Shown: positions 31,923 to 41,534, counted from the stretch's first letter. The stretch is 64,000 nucleotides of DNA from Mesorhizobium neociceri (GCF_013520985.1 NZ_JACDTY010000001.1:620001-684000), one strand, 5' to 3'. Numbers and translations: made by a program. The notes: generated by a model not told the origin, from the letters alone.

Positions 31923-34372
31923 GCACGCAGCCTCTCGTTCCTAGGATCCCACAGCGGCTCGTCCTTCTGCACGACCGCTCGAAAACGATCGCCGAAGATT
32001 TCAATCTCGATGGCGGTACCCGGTTCAGCCAGGTCGGCGCGCAGCATGCCGAGCGCGATCGACTTGTCGATGCGATGGCCCCAGCCGCCGGACGTCGTTT
32101 CGCCGACGATCTTGCCGTCATGCCACAGTGTCGACACCGACGGCGCGTCGCAATCGCCGGGGTTTTCGACCACCAGCGTGACGAAGCGCTTCTTCACGCC
32201 TTGCTGCTTTTCGTTCTGCAGGGCTGCCTTGCCGCGGAAGTCGGCCTTGTCCCATTTGACGAAGCGTTCCAGCCCGCCCTGCAGGATCGTGTAGTCGGTC
32301 GAAAGATCACCCTTCCAAGTGCGGTAGCCTTTTTCCAGCCGCAGCGAATCCAGCGCATACATGCCGAACGGCTTTAGGCCGTGCTTTTGTCCCGCCGCCC
32401 AGACGGCGTCGAAGATGGCGCCGGTGTCTTCCACCTTGGTGTGGATTTCCCAGCCGAGCTCGCCGGCGAAAGAGACGCGCACCAGTTGGCACCAGTGTCC
32501 GGCGATCTGCGCCGACTGATGCGAAAGCCAGGGCAGCGACAGGTCGGCGTCGGTCAGTTCAGAGAGAACGCTGCGGGATTTCGGCCCGGACAGGATCTGG
32601 CAGCTGAAGGCGTCGGTGAGATTTTGCAGCGTGAGCTGATTGGGTCGCGGCAGATGGTGCTGCAGCCACTCGAAATCGTGCTGCTCCGCCACTGAAGCGG
32701 TGATCAGGAAGAAGAGATCCTCGGCCAGCGCCATGATCGACATTTCGGTGACGATGCGGCCCTTGTCGTCGGAGAAATAGCCGAGGCCGATGCGGCCGGG
32801 TTTCGGCACCAGGCCGGTGATCATCGTCACCAGCCAGTCACGGGCGCCGGGGCCTTGCAAGCGGAAGCGCGAGAAGCCGGGCAGGTCGAGAATGCCGGCG
32901 GCGTCGCGCACCGCCAGGCACTCTTCGCGTACGCGATGTTGCCATGGCCCGTCGCGGCGGAAGGTCAGCGTCGCTTCCTCGGACGTGTCATCGCCCGGTT
33001 GCGCATACCAGGTGGCGCGCTCCCAGCCATTATAGGCATCGAACTGGGCGCCAAGCGCCTTGATACGGTCGTGGATCGGCGACAGCTTGCGGTCGCGCCC
33101 CGCGGGCCAGGCATGGCGCGGGAACTGGATGGCGTATTCGTTGCCATAGATCTCCATGCCCTTGGCGACGCTGTAGTCCGGTGCAGCGGCAAAGGCGGTG
33201 AAACGGCGCGGATCGCACGACCACATGTCCCATTCGGTCTGGCCTTCGGTGATCCACTCGGCCAGCACCTTGCCGGCGCCGCCGCCTTGCGCGATGCCGA
33301 AGGTGAAGACGCAAGCCTCGAAGGCATTGGGCACGCCCGGCATCGGACCGATCAGCGGGTTGCCGTCCGGCGCATAGGGGATCGGGCCGTTGATGACCTT
33401 CGACAGGCCGGCCGTGCCGAGGATCGGCACGCGAGCGATGGCGTCGGCCAGATAGTGCTCGAGACGGTCGAGGTCGTCGGGGAACAGCTGGAAGGAAAAA
33501 TCCTCCGGCATCGGATCGTTGTGGGTCGCCCAATGGGCGCGGCAATTGCGCTCATAGGGGCCGAGGTTCATGCCGTTCTTTTCCTGGCGCAGATAGTAGG
33601 AGGTGTCGACGTCGCGCAGCAGCGGCAGTTTCTTGCCCTGTTCCTTCGACCACGCCATCAGTTCGGGGATTTCCTCGAACAGTATGTACTGATGGCTCAT
33701 CACCATCATCGGGACGTCGCGGCCAAACATTTTGCCGACTTCGGCCGCACGATAGCCGGCGGCATTGACGACGATCTCGCAGCGGATCTCGCCTTGCGGC
33801 GTTTCAACCACCCACTCGTCGTTCTCGCGGCGCACGCCTGACACCGGGCAGAAGCGGATGATTCTGGCGCCCATGTCGCGCGCGCCCTTGGCCAGCGCCT
33901 GCGTCAGCTGCGCCGGGTCGATGTCGCCATCGCTTGGGTCGTAGAGCGCGCCTTTCAGATCATGCGTCTCGATAAAGGGATAGCGGCGCTTGATCTCATC
34001 AGGGCCGACAATGTCGATGTCCATGCCCTGGTAGCGGCCCATGCCCTTGGCGCGCTGGAATTCCTGCATCCGCTCCTTTGTGTGGGCGAGGCGGAGCGAG
34101 CCGGTGACATGGTAGTTCATGGGATAGTCGACCGCGTCGGCCAAGCCGCGATAAAGCTCGGTCGAATAGCGCTGCATGTTCATAAGCGACCAGGAGGACG
34201 AGAAGGTCGGCACATTGCCGGCGGCATGCCAGGTCGAGCCCGATGTCAGCTCGTTCTTTTCGAGCAGCACGCAATCGGTCCAGCCCGCCTTGCAAAGGTG
34301 GTAGAGCGAGGACGTGCCGACGACACCGCCTCCGATGATCACCACGCGTGCCGTGGTCGGCAAACCGGCCAT
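31919..34372 (-). CDS. FAD-dependent GcvT-type demethylating dehydrogenase 2
   Basis: The 817-residue protein has the same plan as the gene at 27398: an FAD domain with ARVVIIGGGVVGTSSLYHLC and H49 in TSGSTWHAAGN (probable covalent flavin site), then GcvT (about 430-700) and GcvT_C. It is first in the four-gene operon. The two paralogues are clearly divergent and probably take different N-methyl substrates, for example successive methyl groups. The promoter should lie in 34373-34467, which also holds a palindromic repeat. Confidence 0.88.
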   Translation of the reverse strand: MAGLPTTARVVIIGGGVVGTSSLYHLCKAGWTDCVLLEKNELTSGSTWHAAGNVPTFSSSWSLMNMQRYSTELYRGLADAVDYPMNYHVTGSLRLAHTKERMQEFQRAKGMGRYQGMDIDIVGPDEIKRRYPFIETHDLKGALYDPSDGDIDPAQLTQALAKGARDMGARIIRFCPVSGVRRENDEWVVETPQGEIRCEIVVNAAGYRAAEVGKMFGRDVPMMVMSHQYILFEEIPELMAWSKEQGKKLPLLRDVDTSYYLRQEKNGMNLGPYERNCRAHWATHNDPMPEDFSFQLFPDDLDRLEHYLADAIARVPILGTAGLSKVINGPIPYAPDGNPLIGPMPGVPNAFEACVFTFGIAQGGGAGKVLAEWITEGQTEWDMWSCDPRRFTAFAAAPDYSVAKGMEIYGNEYAIQFPRHAWPAGRDRKLSPIHDRIKALGAQFDAYNGWERATWYAQPGDDTSEEATLTFRRDGPWQHRVREECLAVRDAAGILDLPGFSRFRLQGPGARDWLVTMITGLVPKPGRIGLGYFSDDKGRIVTEMSIMALAEDLFFLITASVAEQHDFEWLQHHLPRPNQLTLQNLTDAFSCQILSGPKSRSVLSELTDADLSLPWLSHQSAQIAGHWCQLVRVSFAGELGWEIHTKVEDTGAIFDAVWAAGQKHGLKPFGMYALDSLRLEKGYRTWKGDLSTDYTILQGGLERFVKWDKADFRGKAALQNEKQQGVKKRFVTLVVENPGDCDAPSVSTLWHDGKIVGETTSGGWGHRIDKSIALGMLRADLAEPGTAIEIEIFGDRFRAVVQKDEPLWDPRNERLRA

Positions 34373-34418
34373 GTTCTTCTCCCAAACCTGAAGCGCGTTG
34401 CGCTTCTATTTTTGCTTG

Positions 34419-34466
34419 ATGCATGTCGTTATCCCAAAACCGCTGCACACTTTTGGGCGACATGCA
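34419..34466. repeat. Palindromic repeat, GCATGTCG...CGACATGC type
   Basis: GCATGTCG (34421-34428) and CGACATGC (34458-34465) are perfect inverted arms, with CCCAAAA/TTTTGGG nested inside. Architecture and size match the elements at 6523-6570 and 42811-42861. It lies just downstream of the XRE-cupin gene and upstream of the operon at 34372. Confidence 0.6.
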
Positions 34467-34467
34467 T

Positions 34468-35064
34468 TCAATAAACAGGCGGTGAAACCACCCAGATGAC
34501 CACGGCCGGCTCGGTGCCGGGATTGCGCCAGCGGTACGGCTTGCGCTCGAAGCGGAAGGAATCGCCTTCGACAAGACGGTGCCAGACACCCGCTATCTCG
34601 ATCTCGAAAATACCCGAGGCGATGTAGCCGGCTTCCTCTGTCGGCCGCAGCTGTTCGCTCTTCAGCTCCGCGCCCGGCGCGAAGATCGAGCGCACCATCT
34701 CGAAACTACCGCCGAGATCGGGCGAGAGAAGCTCCTCCACCAGGCCGGATTCGCTTGTGCCAAGCGTGCGCCGGCTGCCGGCGCGCACGACAACGCCACG
34801 CTCCTTCTCGATCGGCACGTCGTGGCTGAAGAACAGGCTGAGCGGCACGCCGAACAGGTCGGCGAAGGCCCTGAGGTCGCCCAGCGAAGGGATCGACAGG
34901 CCGCGCTCGACCTGGCTGACCCAGCCGACGGAGCGGTCGAGCTTGAGCGCGATCTCGGCCAGCGTCAGCCCACGCGCCTTGCGCAGCGCACGGATATCGC
35001 TCGCCAGCAGGCGCTCGTCAGGTCCCTGCAATGTTTTGGCGGTAGCTGGGGGCAAAACGCTCAC
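34468..35064 (-). CDS. XRE-family regulator with C-terminal cupin
   Basis: The 198-residue protein has an N-terminal helix-turn-helix (about 20-75: IRALRKARGLTLAEIALKLD then VGWVSQVERGLSIPSL) and a small cupin domain (about 120-195, with PTEEAGYIASGIFEIEIAG). Such regulators bind a small metabolite in the cupin and control adjoining catabolic genes; PuuR is an example. It probably controls the demethylase operon and/or the divergent nitroreductase. A GTG start with a weak ribosome binding site is used. An imperfect inverted repeat lies just upstream. Confidence 0.85.
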   Translation of the reverse strand: MSVLPPATAKTLQGPDERLLASDIRALRKARGLTLAEIALKLDRSVGWVSQVERGLSIPSLGDLRAFADLFGVPLSLFFSHDVPIEKERGVVVRAGSRRTLGTSESGLVEELLSPDLGGSFEMVRSIFAPGAELKSEQLRPTEEAGYIASGIFEIEIAGVWHRLVEGDSFRFERKPYRWRNPGTEPAVVIWVVSPPVY

Positions 35065-35067
35065 TTG

Positions 35068-35095
35068 ATGAAAATTTGGAAGTGAATTTCATGAA
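35068..35095. promoter_or_regulatory. Candidate operator for XRE-cupin regulator
   Basis: ATGAAAATT and AATTTCAT form an imperfect inverted repeat separated by about 8 nt, immediately upstream of the XRE-cupin start and in the divergent gap with the nitroreductase. Position and symmetry suit an autoregulatory site. The rest of the gap to 35293 shows no convincing gene; a 79-codon ORF there looks spurious. Confidence 0.35.
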
Positions 35096-35293
35096 AGCCC
35101 ACGCCCGTGAAAAAATCAAGGGGATTTTCATGAGGCTACAAGATTTGCTTGCGCGATTTTGGCGGTTCATGCAAAGGCTCGGCCGCGAACGGCGTGTGTG
35201 GGGACGTCCGGGCGGCGACCAAGGATTGAAATCTGCGCAAGGTCTTCTCCGAAAGCCGGTCTGGCCTTCCGAGTATGCGCAAAGGGACGGCCC

Positions 35294-35998
35294 ATGCTGG
35301 AAAAAAACGCCCTGAGAGCGCAGGATACGGCTGCTGTCGACGAGGCAATCCTGTCGCGTCGTTCGGTGCGCGCCTTTCTGCCCGACATGGTCGATGACGA
35401 GACGATCCGCGCCATTCTTGGCGTCGCCGCGCGCGCGCCTTCGGGAACCAACATGCAGCCCTGGCGGGTCTATGTGACCAAGGGCGAGATCAAGCAGCAG
35501 ATCACCGATGCCATTCTCAATTCCGGCATTCGCGCCGAAAAGGCCGATTGGGACGAGTATCGCTACTACCCCACCCAGTTCTTCGAGCCTTATCTCACCC
35601 GCCGTCGCGCCAATGGTTTCGGGCTTTACGGCGCGCTCGGCATCGGCCGCCGCGAGGTCGACAAGATGCGCGCCCAGCACGACCGCAACTTCGTCTTCTT
35701 CGATGCCCCGGTCGGCATGATCTTCACCATCGACCGGCGGCTGAACCAAGGCTCGTGGATCGACTACGGCATGTTCCTGCAGAACATCATGGTGGCGGCG
35801 CGGGGCAGGGGCCTGCACACCTGCCCGCAGGCCGCCTTCGCGCCCTATCATCGGCAGATCCGGCCGGTGCTCAACATTCCCGACGAGGAGATCGTCGTCT
35901 GCGGCATGGCGCTCGGCCTTGAGGATACGTCCAAGCCCGAAAACGACTTCCGCACCGACCGCGTGCCTTTGGAAGAGTGGGTGACGTTCAGCGAATAA
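35294..35998 (+). CDS. Nitroreductase-family flavoprotein
   Basis: The 234-residue protein has the FMN-binding features of the family: LSRRSVRAFLPDMVDDETIR near 21-40, APSGTNMQPWRVYV (about 54-67) and the late VVCGMALGLEDTSKPENDF. Such enzymes are NAD(P)H-dependent FMN reductases of nitro, quinone or other acceptors. The start has AAGGGACGG upstream. It is divergent from the XRE-cupin regulator, suggesting shared control with the demethylase operon. The substrate is unknown. Confidence 0.87.
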   Translation: MLEKNALRAQDTAAVDEAILSRRSVRAFLPDMVDDETIRAILGVAARAPSGTNMQPWRVYVTKGEIKQQITDAILNSGIRAEKADWDEYRYYPTQFFEPYLTRRRANGFGLYGALGIGRREVDKMRAQHDRNFVFFDAPVGMIFTIDRRLNQGSWIDYGMFLQNIMVAARGRGLHTCPQAAFAPYHRQIRPVLNIPDEEIVVCGMALGLEDTSKPENDFRTDRVPLEEWVTFSE

Positions 35999-36020
35999 GG
36001 CGAGCCTTAGCTCGCCCGTT
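35999..36020. terminator. Hairpin between convergent genes, probable terminator
   Basis: GGCGAGC (35999-36005), loop CTTA and GCTCGCC (36010-36016) form a perfect 7-bp stem immediately after the nitroreductase stop and before the efflux gene stop at 36021. The T-rich tail is weak on the plus strand, so efficiency is uncertain. Confidence 0.45.
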
Positions 36021-37463
36021 CTATTCTACGGTCAATTGTGCGCCGTGGCCGCTGACATGGGCGCCGTCCTGCGGCGTCAGCTTGAGATAAGCAATCAGCG
36101 CACACAGCGTGATGACGCCCTCGACCACGAACAGGATGCGGAAGTCGTTGGTCACCGCCGGCCCGCCGCCAGCCAGGAACGACAGCAGCGCGGCGGCCAG
36201 GCCGACGCTGATCGCCACCGCCAGCTGCCAGAGAATGTAGTAGAGGGCGCTGAAGCGAGCGAGTTGTTCGGGCGCAATGTCGGAATAGGCGAGGTTGCCG
36301 GTCGAGGCCCACTGGGCTGAGCGCAGGACACCGAAGGCGAAGATATAGGCAAGCACGATCCAGACCGGCGTTGTTGCCTCGATCAAGGCGAAGCCCGCAA
36401 CCATCGCGGCAACGATCGGCGTGTTGACGACCAGCACGCGGCGAAAGCCGAAGCGGTTGAGCAGGCGCGGCATGAACACACGCATGATCAGCGATCCGAT
36501 CGCCGCGACGAAGGTCAGCGAGCCCGCCTGCACCGCGCTCATGCCGAAGCCGAGCTGGAACATCAGTGGTAGTAGGAAGACGACGGAGCTCAGGCCGATC
36601 GTATCCAGCCCGCCGCCGGTGAGGAAGGAGATGCGGAAGGTGCGGATGCGCAGGAGCTTCAGGTCAAGCAAAGGGTTGCGGGCACGCAGGCAGTAGAAGG
36701 AGGCAAGCGTCAGGATGACGATCGCCAGCGCCAGCTCTGCCGCGATCATGCTGGCGGCCGCATCTTTCGCCGCAAGCGAATCCATGCCGAAGACCAGCAG
36801 GACAATGCCGCTGCCGACCAGCAGGAAGCCCGGAAAATCGAATGGCGTGCGCACCGGCTTGGTGACCGTCGGAAACAGCGAGGCGGCAAGGACGGCCGCC
36901 GCCAGCGCGAACGGCACGTTGATGAAGAAGATCCAGCGCCAGGAAATGTAGGTGGTCAGCGCGCCGCCGACGAGCGGCCCGACCAGCGGTCCGGACTGTC
37001 CGGCCAGCGAGATATACATGTTGATCTTCAGCGTGCGGCTGCGCGGGAAGGTCGACAGGATGACGACCTGGCCGAGCGTACCCATCAGCGCGCCACCAAA
37101 ACCTTGCAGCGCGCGGGCGCCGACCAGCGTCCAGATGTCGTTGGAGAGCCCGCACAGCGCCGATGACGCCGCGAACACCAGCAAGGCAAAGCAGTAGACG
37201 TTGCGCAGGCCGAAGCGGTCGGCGGCCCAACCGCCGAGCGGCATCGAGATGATCAGGCTGGCGACATAGACGGTGATCAACAGGCCGAGCTGGCTCGGCG
37301 GGCGGGCGAGGCTTTCGCTGATGCCGGGCAGCGCGGTGACGACGACGTTCTGGTCGAGGCTGGTCATGAACACGCCGCAGGCGACCGTCAGCGGCAGCAG
37401 GAGCAAGGCTCTGGCCGACACATCGGCGCGATCCGTGGCGCCGGCGGATAGTTCTGCAGTCAT
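36021..37463 (-). CDS. MFS efflux transporter, DHA2 (EmrB/QacA-like) family
   Basis: The 480-residue protein has about 13-14 hydrophobic helices and the DHA2 motif pattern: motif D1 near FMTSLDQNVVVTALPGIS, motif A in GGWAADRFGLRNVYC, motif B in GARALQGFGGALMG, and motif C-like GPLVGPLVGGALTTYISWRW. It probably exports a drug or metabolite. The start at 37463 gives the expected cytoplasmic N-terminus; an upstream in-frame extension of 192 codons runs antisense-like into the sox region and is rejected. The substrate is unknown. Confidence 0.88.
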   Translation of the reverse strand: MTAELSAGATDRADVSARALLLLPLTVACGVFMTSLDQNVVVTALPGISESLARPPSQLGLLITVYVASLIISMPLGGWAADRFGLRNVYCFALLVFAASSALCGLSNDIWTLVGARALQGFGGALMGTLGQVVILSTFPRSRTLKINMYISLAGQSGPLVGPLVGGALTTYISWRWIFFINVPFALAAAVLAASLFPTVTKPVRTPFDFPGFLLVGSGIVLLVFGMDSLAAKDAAASMIAAELALAIVILTLASFYCLRARNPLLDLKLLRIRTFRISFLTGGGLDTIGLSSVVFLLPLMFQLGFGMSAVQAGSLTFVAAIGSLIMRVFMPRLLNRFGFRRVLVVNTPIVAAMVAGFALIEATTPVWIVLAYIFAFGVLRSAQWASTGNLAYSDIAPEQLARFSALYYILWQLAVAISVGLAAALLSFLAGGGPAVTNDFRILFVVEGVITLCALIAYLKLTPQDGAHVSGHGAQLTVE

Positions 37464-37638
37464 GGGGATATTCGAACCAAACGACGATGCCGACTCTGAG
37501 ACGGGATTTTTCAACCCCTTGGACCGGTTGGGCGGCCATGTTTCCCACCATGGGCCTCCGCTGCAGGATTCTCTAGCGGCAGAGCCGGCTGGCCTTGATG
37601 CCAGAGGCCGGATGAATGGACCTTTTTTACCGCGCCCG

Positions 37639-38241
37639 CTACTGCACCTCGTAGCCGACTTCGTCGCTCGCATGGCAGAGCGCCTTCCAGAACGAGCGGG
37701 CGAAGGAGCGGAAGACATAGATATCGAACTGGTCGGCGCCGGTGCGCTGGATCTGCGCGAAGACGTCGTGATGGGTGGTCGAGCGGCCGGCGCCGATGGG
37801 GAAGGCGGGCAGCGCGAAGTCGATGGCGAAGAATTTCGCCAGCACCCATTCGGCCTTCGGCCCGGCGATGCGGATGGCGGTGCGGCCATGGGAGAGGTCG
37901 GTGACGGTGCCAATGGCTGGGGTGACGACCTTGGCAAAGGCCGCTGCCAGGCCCTCGGCCGCGTCGGCGACGGTGAATTTTCCCGGCGCGAATCCGAACA
38001 CAGCCTTGGCGCCATCGGCAACGCCGCCGCCGGCACCATCAGGCAAAGCGAGGCCGGTGACCTTGCGGATCGCCTCGATCAGCCGCTTCTCTTCGCCCGG
38101 CCATGCGGCGAGCTGCAGGATCGAACCCGGCCGGGTCTCGGTCAGGATGACATCGACGCCATGCTCGAAATTGCCGTGCGAGCCCGGATGGAACACCGGC
38201 TCGAGCGGCGAAAGGCGTTCGGGTATTTGGCGCTCAGCCAT
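37639..38241 (-). CDS. soxG: Sarcosine oxidase gamma subunit
   Basis: The 200-residue protein matches the gamma subunit of heterotetrameric sarcosine oxidase: SPLEPVFHPGSHG near the N-terminus and a GcvT-like C-terminal half with FARSFWKALCHASDEVGYEV. It helps assemble the enzyme. It overlaps soxA by 8 nt and is last in soxB-D-A-G. The 175-nt gap after it (37464-37638) holds the upstream region of the efflux gene. Confidence 0.88.
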   Translation of the reverse strand: MAERQIPERLSPLEPVFHPGSHGNFEHGVDVILTETRPGSILQLAAWPGEEKRLIEAIRKVTGLALPDGAGGGVADGAKAVFGFAPGKFTVADAAEGLAAAFAKVVTPAIGTVTDLSHGRTAIRIAGPKAEWVLAKFFAIDFALPAFPIGAGRSTTHHDVFAQIQRTGADQFDIYVFRSFARSFWKALCHASDEVGYEVQ

Positions 38242-41230
38242 GCATGCGGCTCCCGTCCGGGTCGTAGAAGTGGTTGGAGACGATCTCGACCGGCCCGAAC
38301 CGCTTGCGCAGCGGATCGGAGATAAAGGCGCGCGTGCCGTGCCTCGCCTTGCCGCCTTCGACCAGGGCCAGCGCGATATGCTTGCCCAGCGCCGGCGAAT
38401 AGCAGCAGGCGGTGATGTGGCCAATGGAATCGTGCGGATTGGCCTCGTCCAGCTCCTCGACGATATGCGCGCCGCCATTGAACGGACGATTGTCGAGCGA
38501 GACCAGCCCGACCAGTTGCAGCCGGTCGGGCGCGATCAGGCCTTCGCGGTCCATCATCGCCGAGCCGATAAACGGCTTCTTCTTGGACAGCATCCAGTCG
38601 AGATGCAGGTCGCGCGCCGTGGTGCGGCCGTCGATCTCGGCGCCGGTGACGTGGCCTTTCTCTATGCGCATCGTGCCCAGCGCTTCCAGCCCGTAGGTGA
38701 CCAGGCCGAACGGCTTGCCGGCCTCGACCAGCGCTTCCCAGACATGGGTGCCGTAGCCAGCGCCGGAATAGACTTCGAAGGCCATTTCGCCGGAGAAGGA
38801 CAGCCGGCAAATCATCACCGGCACGCCGGCGATCCGCCCATGCACGATGCCCATGAAGGGCAGAGCCGTGTTGTCGACCGCTGTGCCGGTGACGCAGGCG
38901 GCGAGGATGGCCCGCGCCTTCGGTCCGCCGATGGCGGCACCCGCCCATTCGTCGGTCACCGAAGTGACGTGCACCTTCAGCTCTGGCCAGATGACGTCGA
39001 GGAAATATTCGAGATGCTGCATCACCTTGCCGGCATTGGCCGTGGTGGTGGTCATCAGGAAATCCTGTTCGCCGAGCCGCCAGGTGGTGCCATCGTCGAA
39101 GGCCAACCCATCCTCGCGCAGCATCAGCCCGTAGCGGGCCTTGCCGACGGCAAGGGTGGAAAACATGTTGGTGTAGACGCGGTCGAGGAATTCCGCCGCA
39201 TCCGGCCCCTGCACGGCGATCTTGCCCAGCGTCGAGACATCGACGATGCCGGCGCTTTCGCGCGTGGCCTTGGCTTCGCGGACATAGGCCTGCTCGATCG
39301 TCTCGCCGGCGAGGCCGTAGATCATCGGCCGGTACCAGAGGCCGGCTGAATACATCGTCGCGCCATTGGCGAGGTGCCAGTCATGCATCGGCGTCAGCCG
39401 CTCGGGCTTCAAATCGCCGAAGCGCTCCGCCGCTAGCGAGCCGATCGACACCGCCGAGTAGGGCGGGCGGAAGCGCGTCGTGCCGACTTCGGGGATCGGC
39501 TTGCCGAGCGCCTCGGCCATGATGGCGAGGCCCGGCACGTTGGAATTCTTGCCCTGGTCGGTCGCCATGCCAAGCGTGGTGTAGCGCTTCAAATGCTCGA
39601 CGGAGACAAAACCTTCGCGATGCGCCAGCCGCACGTCTTCGGCGGTCACGTCGTGCTGGAAGTCGACGAAGCTTTTTCCTTTCGCCTTGATCTCGAACAC
39701 CGGCGCCGGATCGGGACTTCCCGGGGCTGCTTCGACATCCGGCAAGGCTGCCGGCGCGCCCGTTGCACCGGCGGCCGAAAGTCCAGCGGCGCGGCCTTCG
39801 GCAATGGCTTCGACGGTCGAAAAACTGCCGTTGAAGGCGCCGGCACCGACCCACCGCTGTTGCGTTGGCTTCGGCGGCAGGAAGGCCTGGCGGGCGGCGT
39901 TCCACTCGGCCCTGGCGCCAGCCTGGCTGGCGAGGTGGATGGTGGGCGACCAGCCGCCCGACATCAGCAGGCAATCGGCGTGGATGCTGCGGGCGTCGCC
40001 GCTCAGTACGCCGGAGTTCATGTCGAAGCGCTGTACCTTGAGGCCACTCAGCGCCTTGCTGCCCTCGGTGGCGACCACGGCATGGCCGGAGAGGATTTCG
40101 GCTTCGGCCTCGGTGGCGAGGCTGCGCATCTCGGCCGACAGTTCGGGGCGCACATCGACGATGGCGACAATGGCCGCGCCGGCCTTCTTCAGCGCCAGCG
40201 CCGAGCGATAGGCGCTGTCATTGTTGGTGAACAGGGCGATCCTGTCGCCGGGCAGCACGCCATAGTCATTGGCGTAGCGCTCTCCGGCATGCGCCAGCAT
40301 GACGCCCGGCCGGTCATTGCCTGGAAATACCAGCGGCCGCTCAAACGAGCCGGTGGCCAACACCACCGTCTTGGCTCGAATGGCCCAGTAGCGATGGCGC
40401 GGCTCGCCCTTGCCAGGCGTTTCCTTGTGGTCGGTCACGCGCTCGAGTGCGGCAAGCGTGTTGCCGTCATAATAGCCCCACGCCGTGGTGCGCGGCAGCA
40501 GGCGGACCGTGTCATGGCCTTCGAGCTGGCTGACGGCGCGCGCCGCCCAGTCGGCGGCCGGCGCGCCGTCGATCGTCTCGCCGGACCAGTTGGCCGAACC
40601 GCCGAAACGCGGCTCGAGTTCGGCAAGGATGACACGCGCGCCTTGGTCGGCGGCCGTCTTGGCAGCCGATAGTCCGGCCGGGCCGGAGCCGACCACCAGC
40701 ACATCGCAGAACGCGTTCATGCGCTCGTAGCGTGAGGTGTCGGCGGCAATGCCGGCGCGGCCGAGGCCGGCGGCGCGGCGGATGAAATGCTCGCAGAACA
40801 TCCAGAAGCGGGTGCCTTTCAGCGGGCCGAAGACCGGACCCATGAAGGTCTTGTAGTAGAAGCCGGCGGCCAGGATCCTGCCGCCGAGCTGGTTGATGGC
40901 GTTGACGTCCCAGGCGAGCGAGGGAAAGCGGTTCTGGCTGACGGCAACCAGCCCGTCATAGATCTCGACCATGGTCGCGGCGATGTTGGGCTCGCGCACC
41001 TCGCCACGCAGCACCGTCACCAGCGCGTTCGGCTCCTCGACGCCGGCGGAGAGCACGCCGCGTGGGCGGTGGTATTTGAACGAACGGCCGAACAGCGTGA
41101 CGCCGTTGGCAAGCAGCGCCGAGGCCAGCGTGTCGCCGGCATGGCCGGTGTAGGGCGCGCCGTCGAAGGTGAAGCGGATGGTGCGCAGCCGGTCGATGCG
41201 GCCGCCGGTCTCGGTGCGGCGCGGGCTCAC
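38234..41230 (-). CDS. soxA: Sarcosine oxidase alpha subunit
   Basis: The 998-residue protein has a ferredoxin-like N-terminal domain lacking cluster cysteines (IRFTFDGAPYTGHAGDTLAS), an NAD-binding Rossmann segment (CDVLVVGSGPAGLSAAKTAA, about 174-193) and a C-terminal GcvT domain (about 600-980) that binds THF. The heterotetramer oxidises sarcosine to glycine, H2O2 and methylene-THF. A GTG start overlaps the soxD stop by 4 nt; the 3' end overlaps soxG by 8 nt. Confidence 0.93.
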   Translation of the reverse strand: MSPRRTETGGRIDRLRTIRFTFDGAPYTGHAGDTLASALLANGVTLFGRSFKYHRPRGVLSAGVEEPNALVTVLRGEVREPNIAATMVEIYDGLVAVSQNRFPSLAWDVNAINQLGGRILAAGFYYKTFMGPVFGPLKGTRFWMFCEHFIRRAAGLGRAGIAADTSRYERMNAFCDVLVVGSGPAGLSAAKTAADQGARVILAELEPRFGGSANWSGETIDGAPAADWAARAVSQLEGHDTVRLLPRTTAWGYYDGNTLAALERVTDHKETPGKGEPRHRYWAIRAKTVVLATGSFERPLVFPGNDRPGVMLAHAGERYANDYGVLPGDRIALFTNNDSAYRSALALKKAGAAIVAIVDVRPELSAEMRSLATEAEAEILSGHAVVATEGSKALSGLKVQRFDMNSGVLSGDARSIHADCLLMSGGWSPTIHLASQAGARAEWNAARQAFLPPKPTQQRWVGAGAFNGSFSTVEAIAEGRAAGLSAAGATGAPAALPDVEAAPGSPDPAPVFEIKAKGKSFVDFQHDVTAEDVRLAHREGFVSVEHLKRYTTLGMATDQGKNSNVPGLAIMAEALGKPIPEVGTTRFRPPYSAVSIGSLAAERFGDLKPERLTPMHDWHLANGATMYSAGLWYRPMIYGLAGETIEQAYVREAKATRESAGIVDVSTLGKIAVQGPDAAEFLDRVYTNMFSTLAVGKARYGLMLREDGLAFDDGTTWRLGEQDFLMTTTTANAGKVMQHLEYFLDVIWPELKVHVTSVTDEWAGAAIGGPKARAILAACVTGTAVDNTALPFMGIVHGRIAGVPVMICRLSFSGEMAFEVYSGAGYGTHVWEALVEAGKPFGLVTYGLEALGTMRIEKGHVTGAEIDGRTTARDLHLDWMLSKKKPFIGSAMMDREGLIAPDRLQLVGLVSLDNRPFNGGAHIVEELDEANPHDSIGHITACCYSPALGKHIALALVEGGKARHGTRAFISDPLRKRFGPVEIVSNHFYDPDGSRMHG

Positions 41231-41523
41231 GACTTGCCCCCCGCCTTGTGCCGGGCGGCGGCATTGTGGTCGCCGCGGGCGAAACCGGTGCTGGAAATCT
41301 CATGCGTCAGCGTGTTGCGCACCATCCTCAGATGCGTGCGGCAGCCACCGGAATGCTGCCAGATCTCATTGTGGTCGCCGGCCGGGTTCAGCCGGTCGTA
41401 GACATAGGCGTTCCAGGCGTCGAGGTCCTGCGAGTTGGGCTGCGGGCGCTCGCGATTGCCGTCGCCCTGATAGGTGAACTCGATGACGTCGCGCGGGCCG
41501 CAATAGGGACAGGTAATAAGCAT
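41227..41523 (-). CDS. soxD: Sarcosine oxidase delta subunit
   Basis: The 98-residue protein begins MLITCPYCGPRDVIEFTYQG and continues with IWQHSGGCRTHLRMVRNT. The two cysteines at the start with His and Cys in QHSGGC are the zinc ligands of the delta subunit. It is 11 nt downstream of soxB and overlaps soxA by 4 nt. The longer reading frame that runs back into soxB is not the real start. Confidence 0.9.
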   Translation of the reverse strand: MLITCPYCGPRDVIEFTYQGDGNRERPQPNSQDLDAWNAYVYDRLNPAGDHNEIWQHSGGCRTHLRMVRNTLTHEISSTGFARGDHNAAARHKAGGKS

Positions 41524-41534
41524 TTGTTTGAACC

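Noticed and set aside
35076..35315. 79-codon plus-strand frame upstream of the nitroreductase
   Set aside because: It overlaps the likely operator and the nitroreductase start, has no family features and lacks a good ribosome site.
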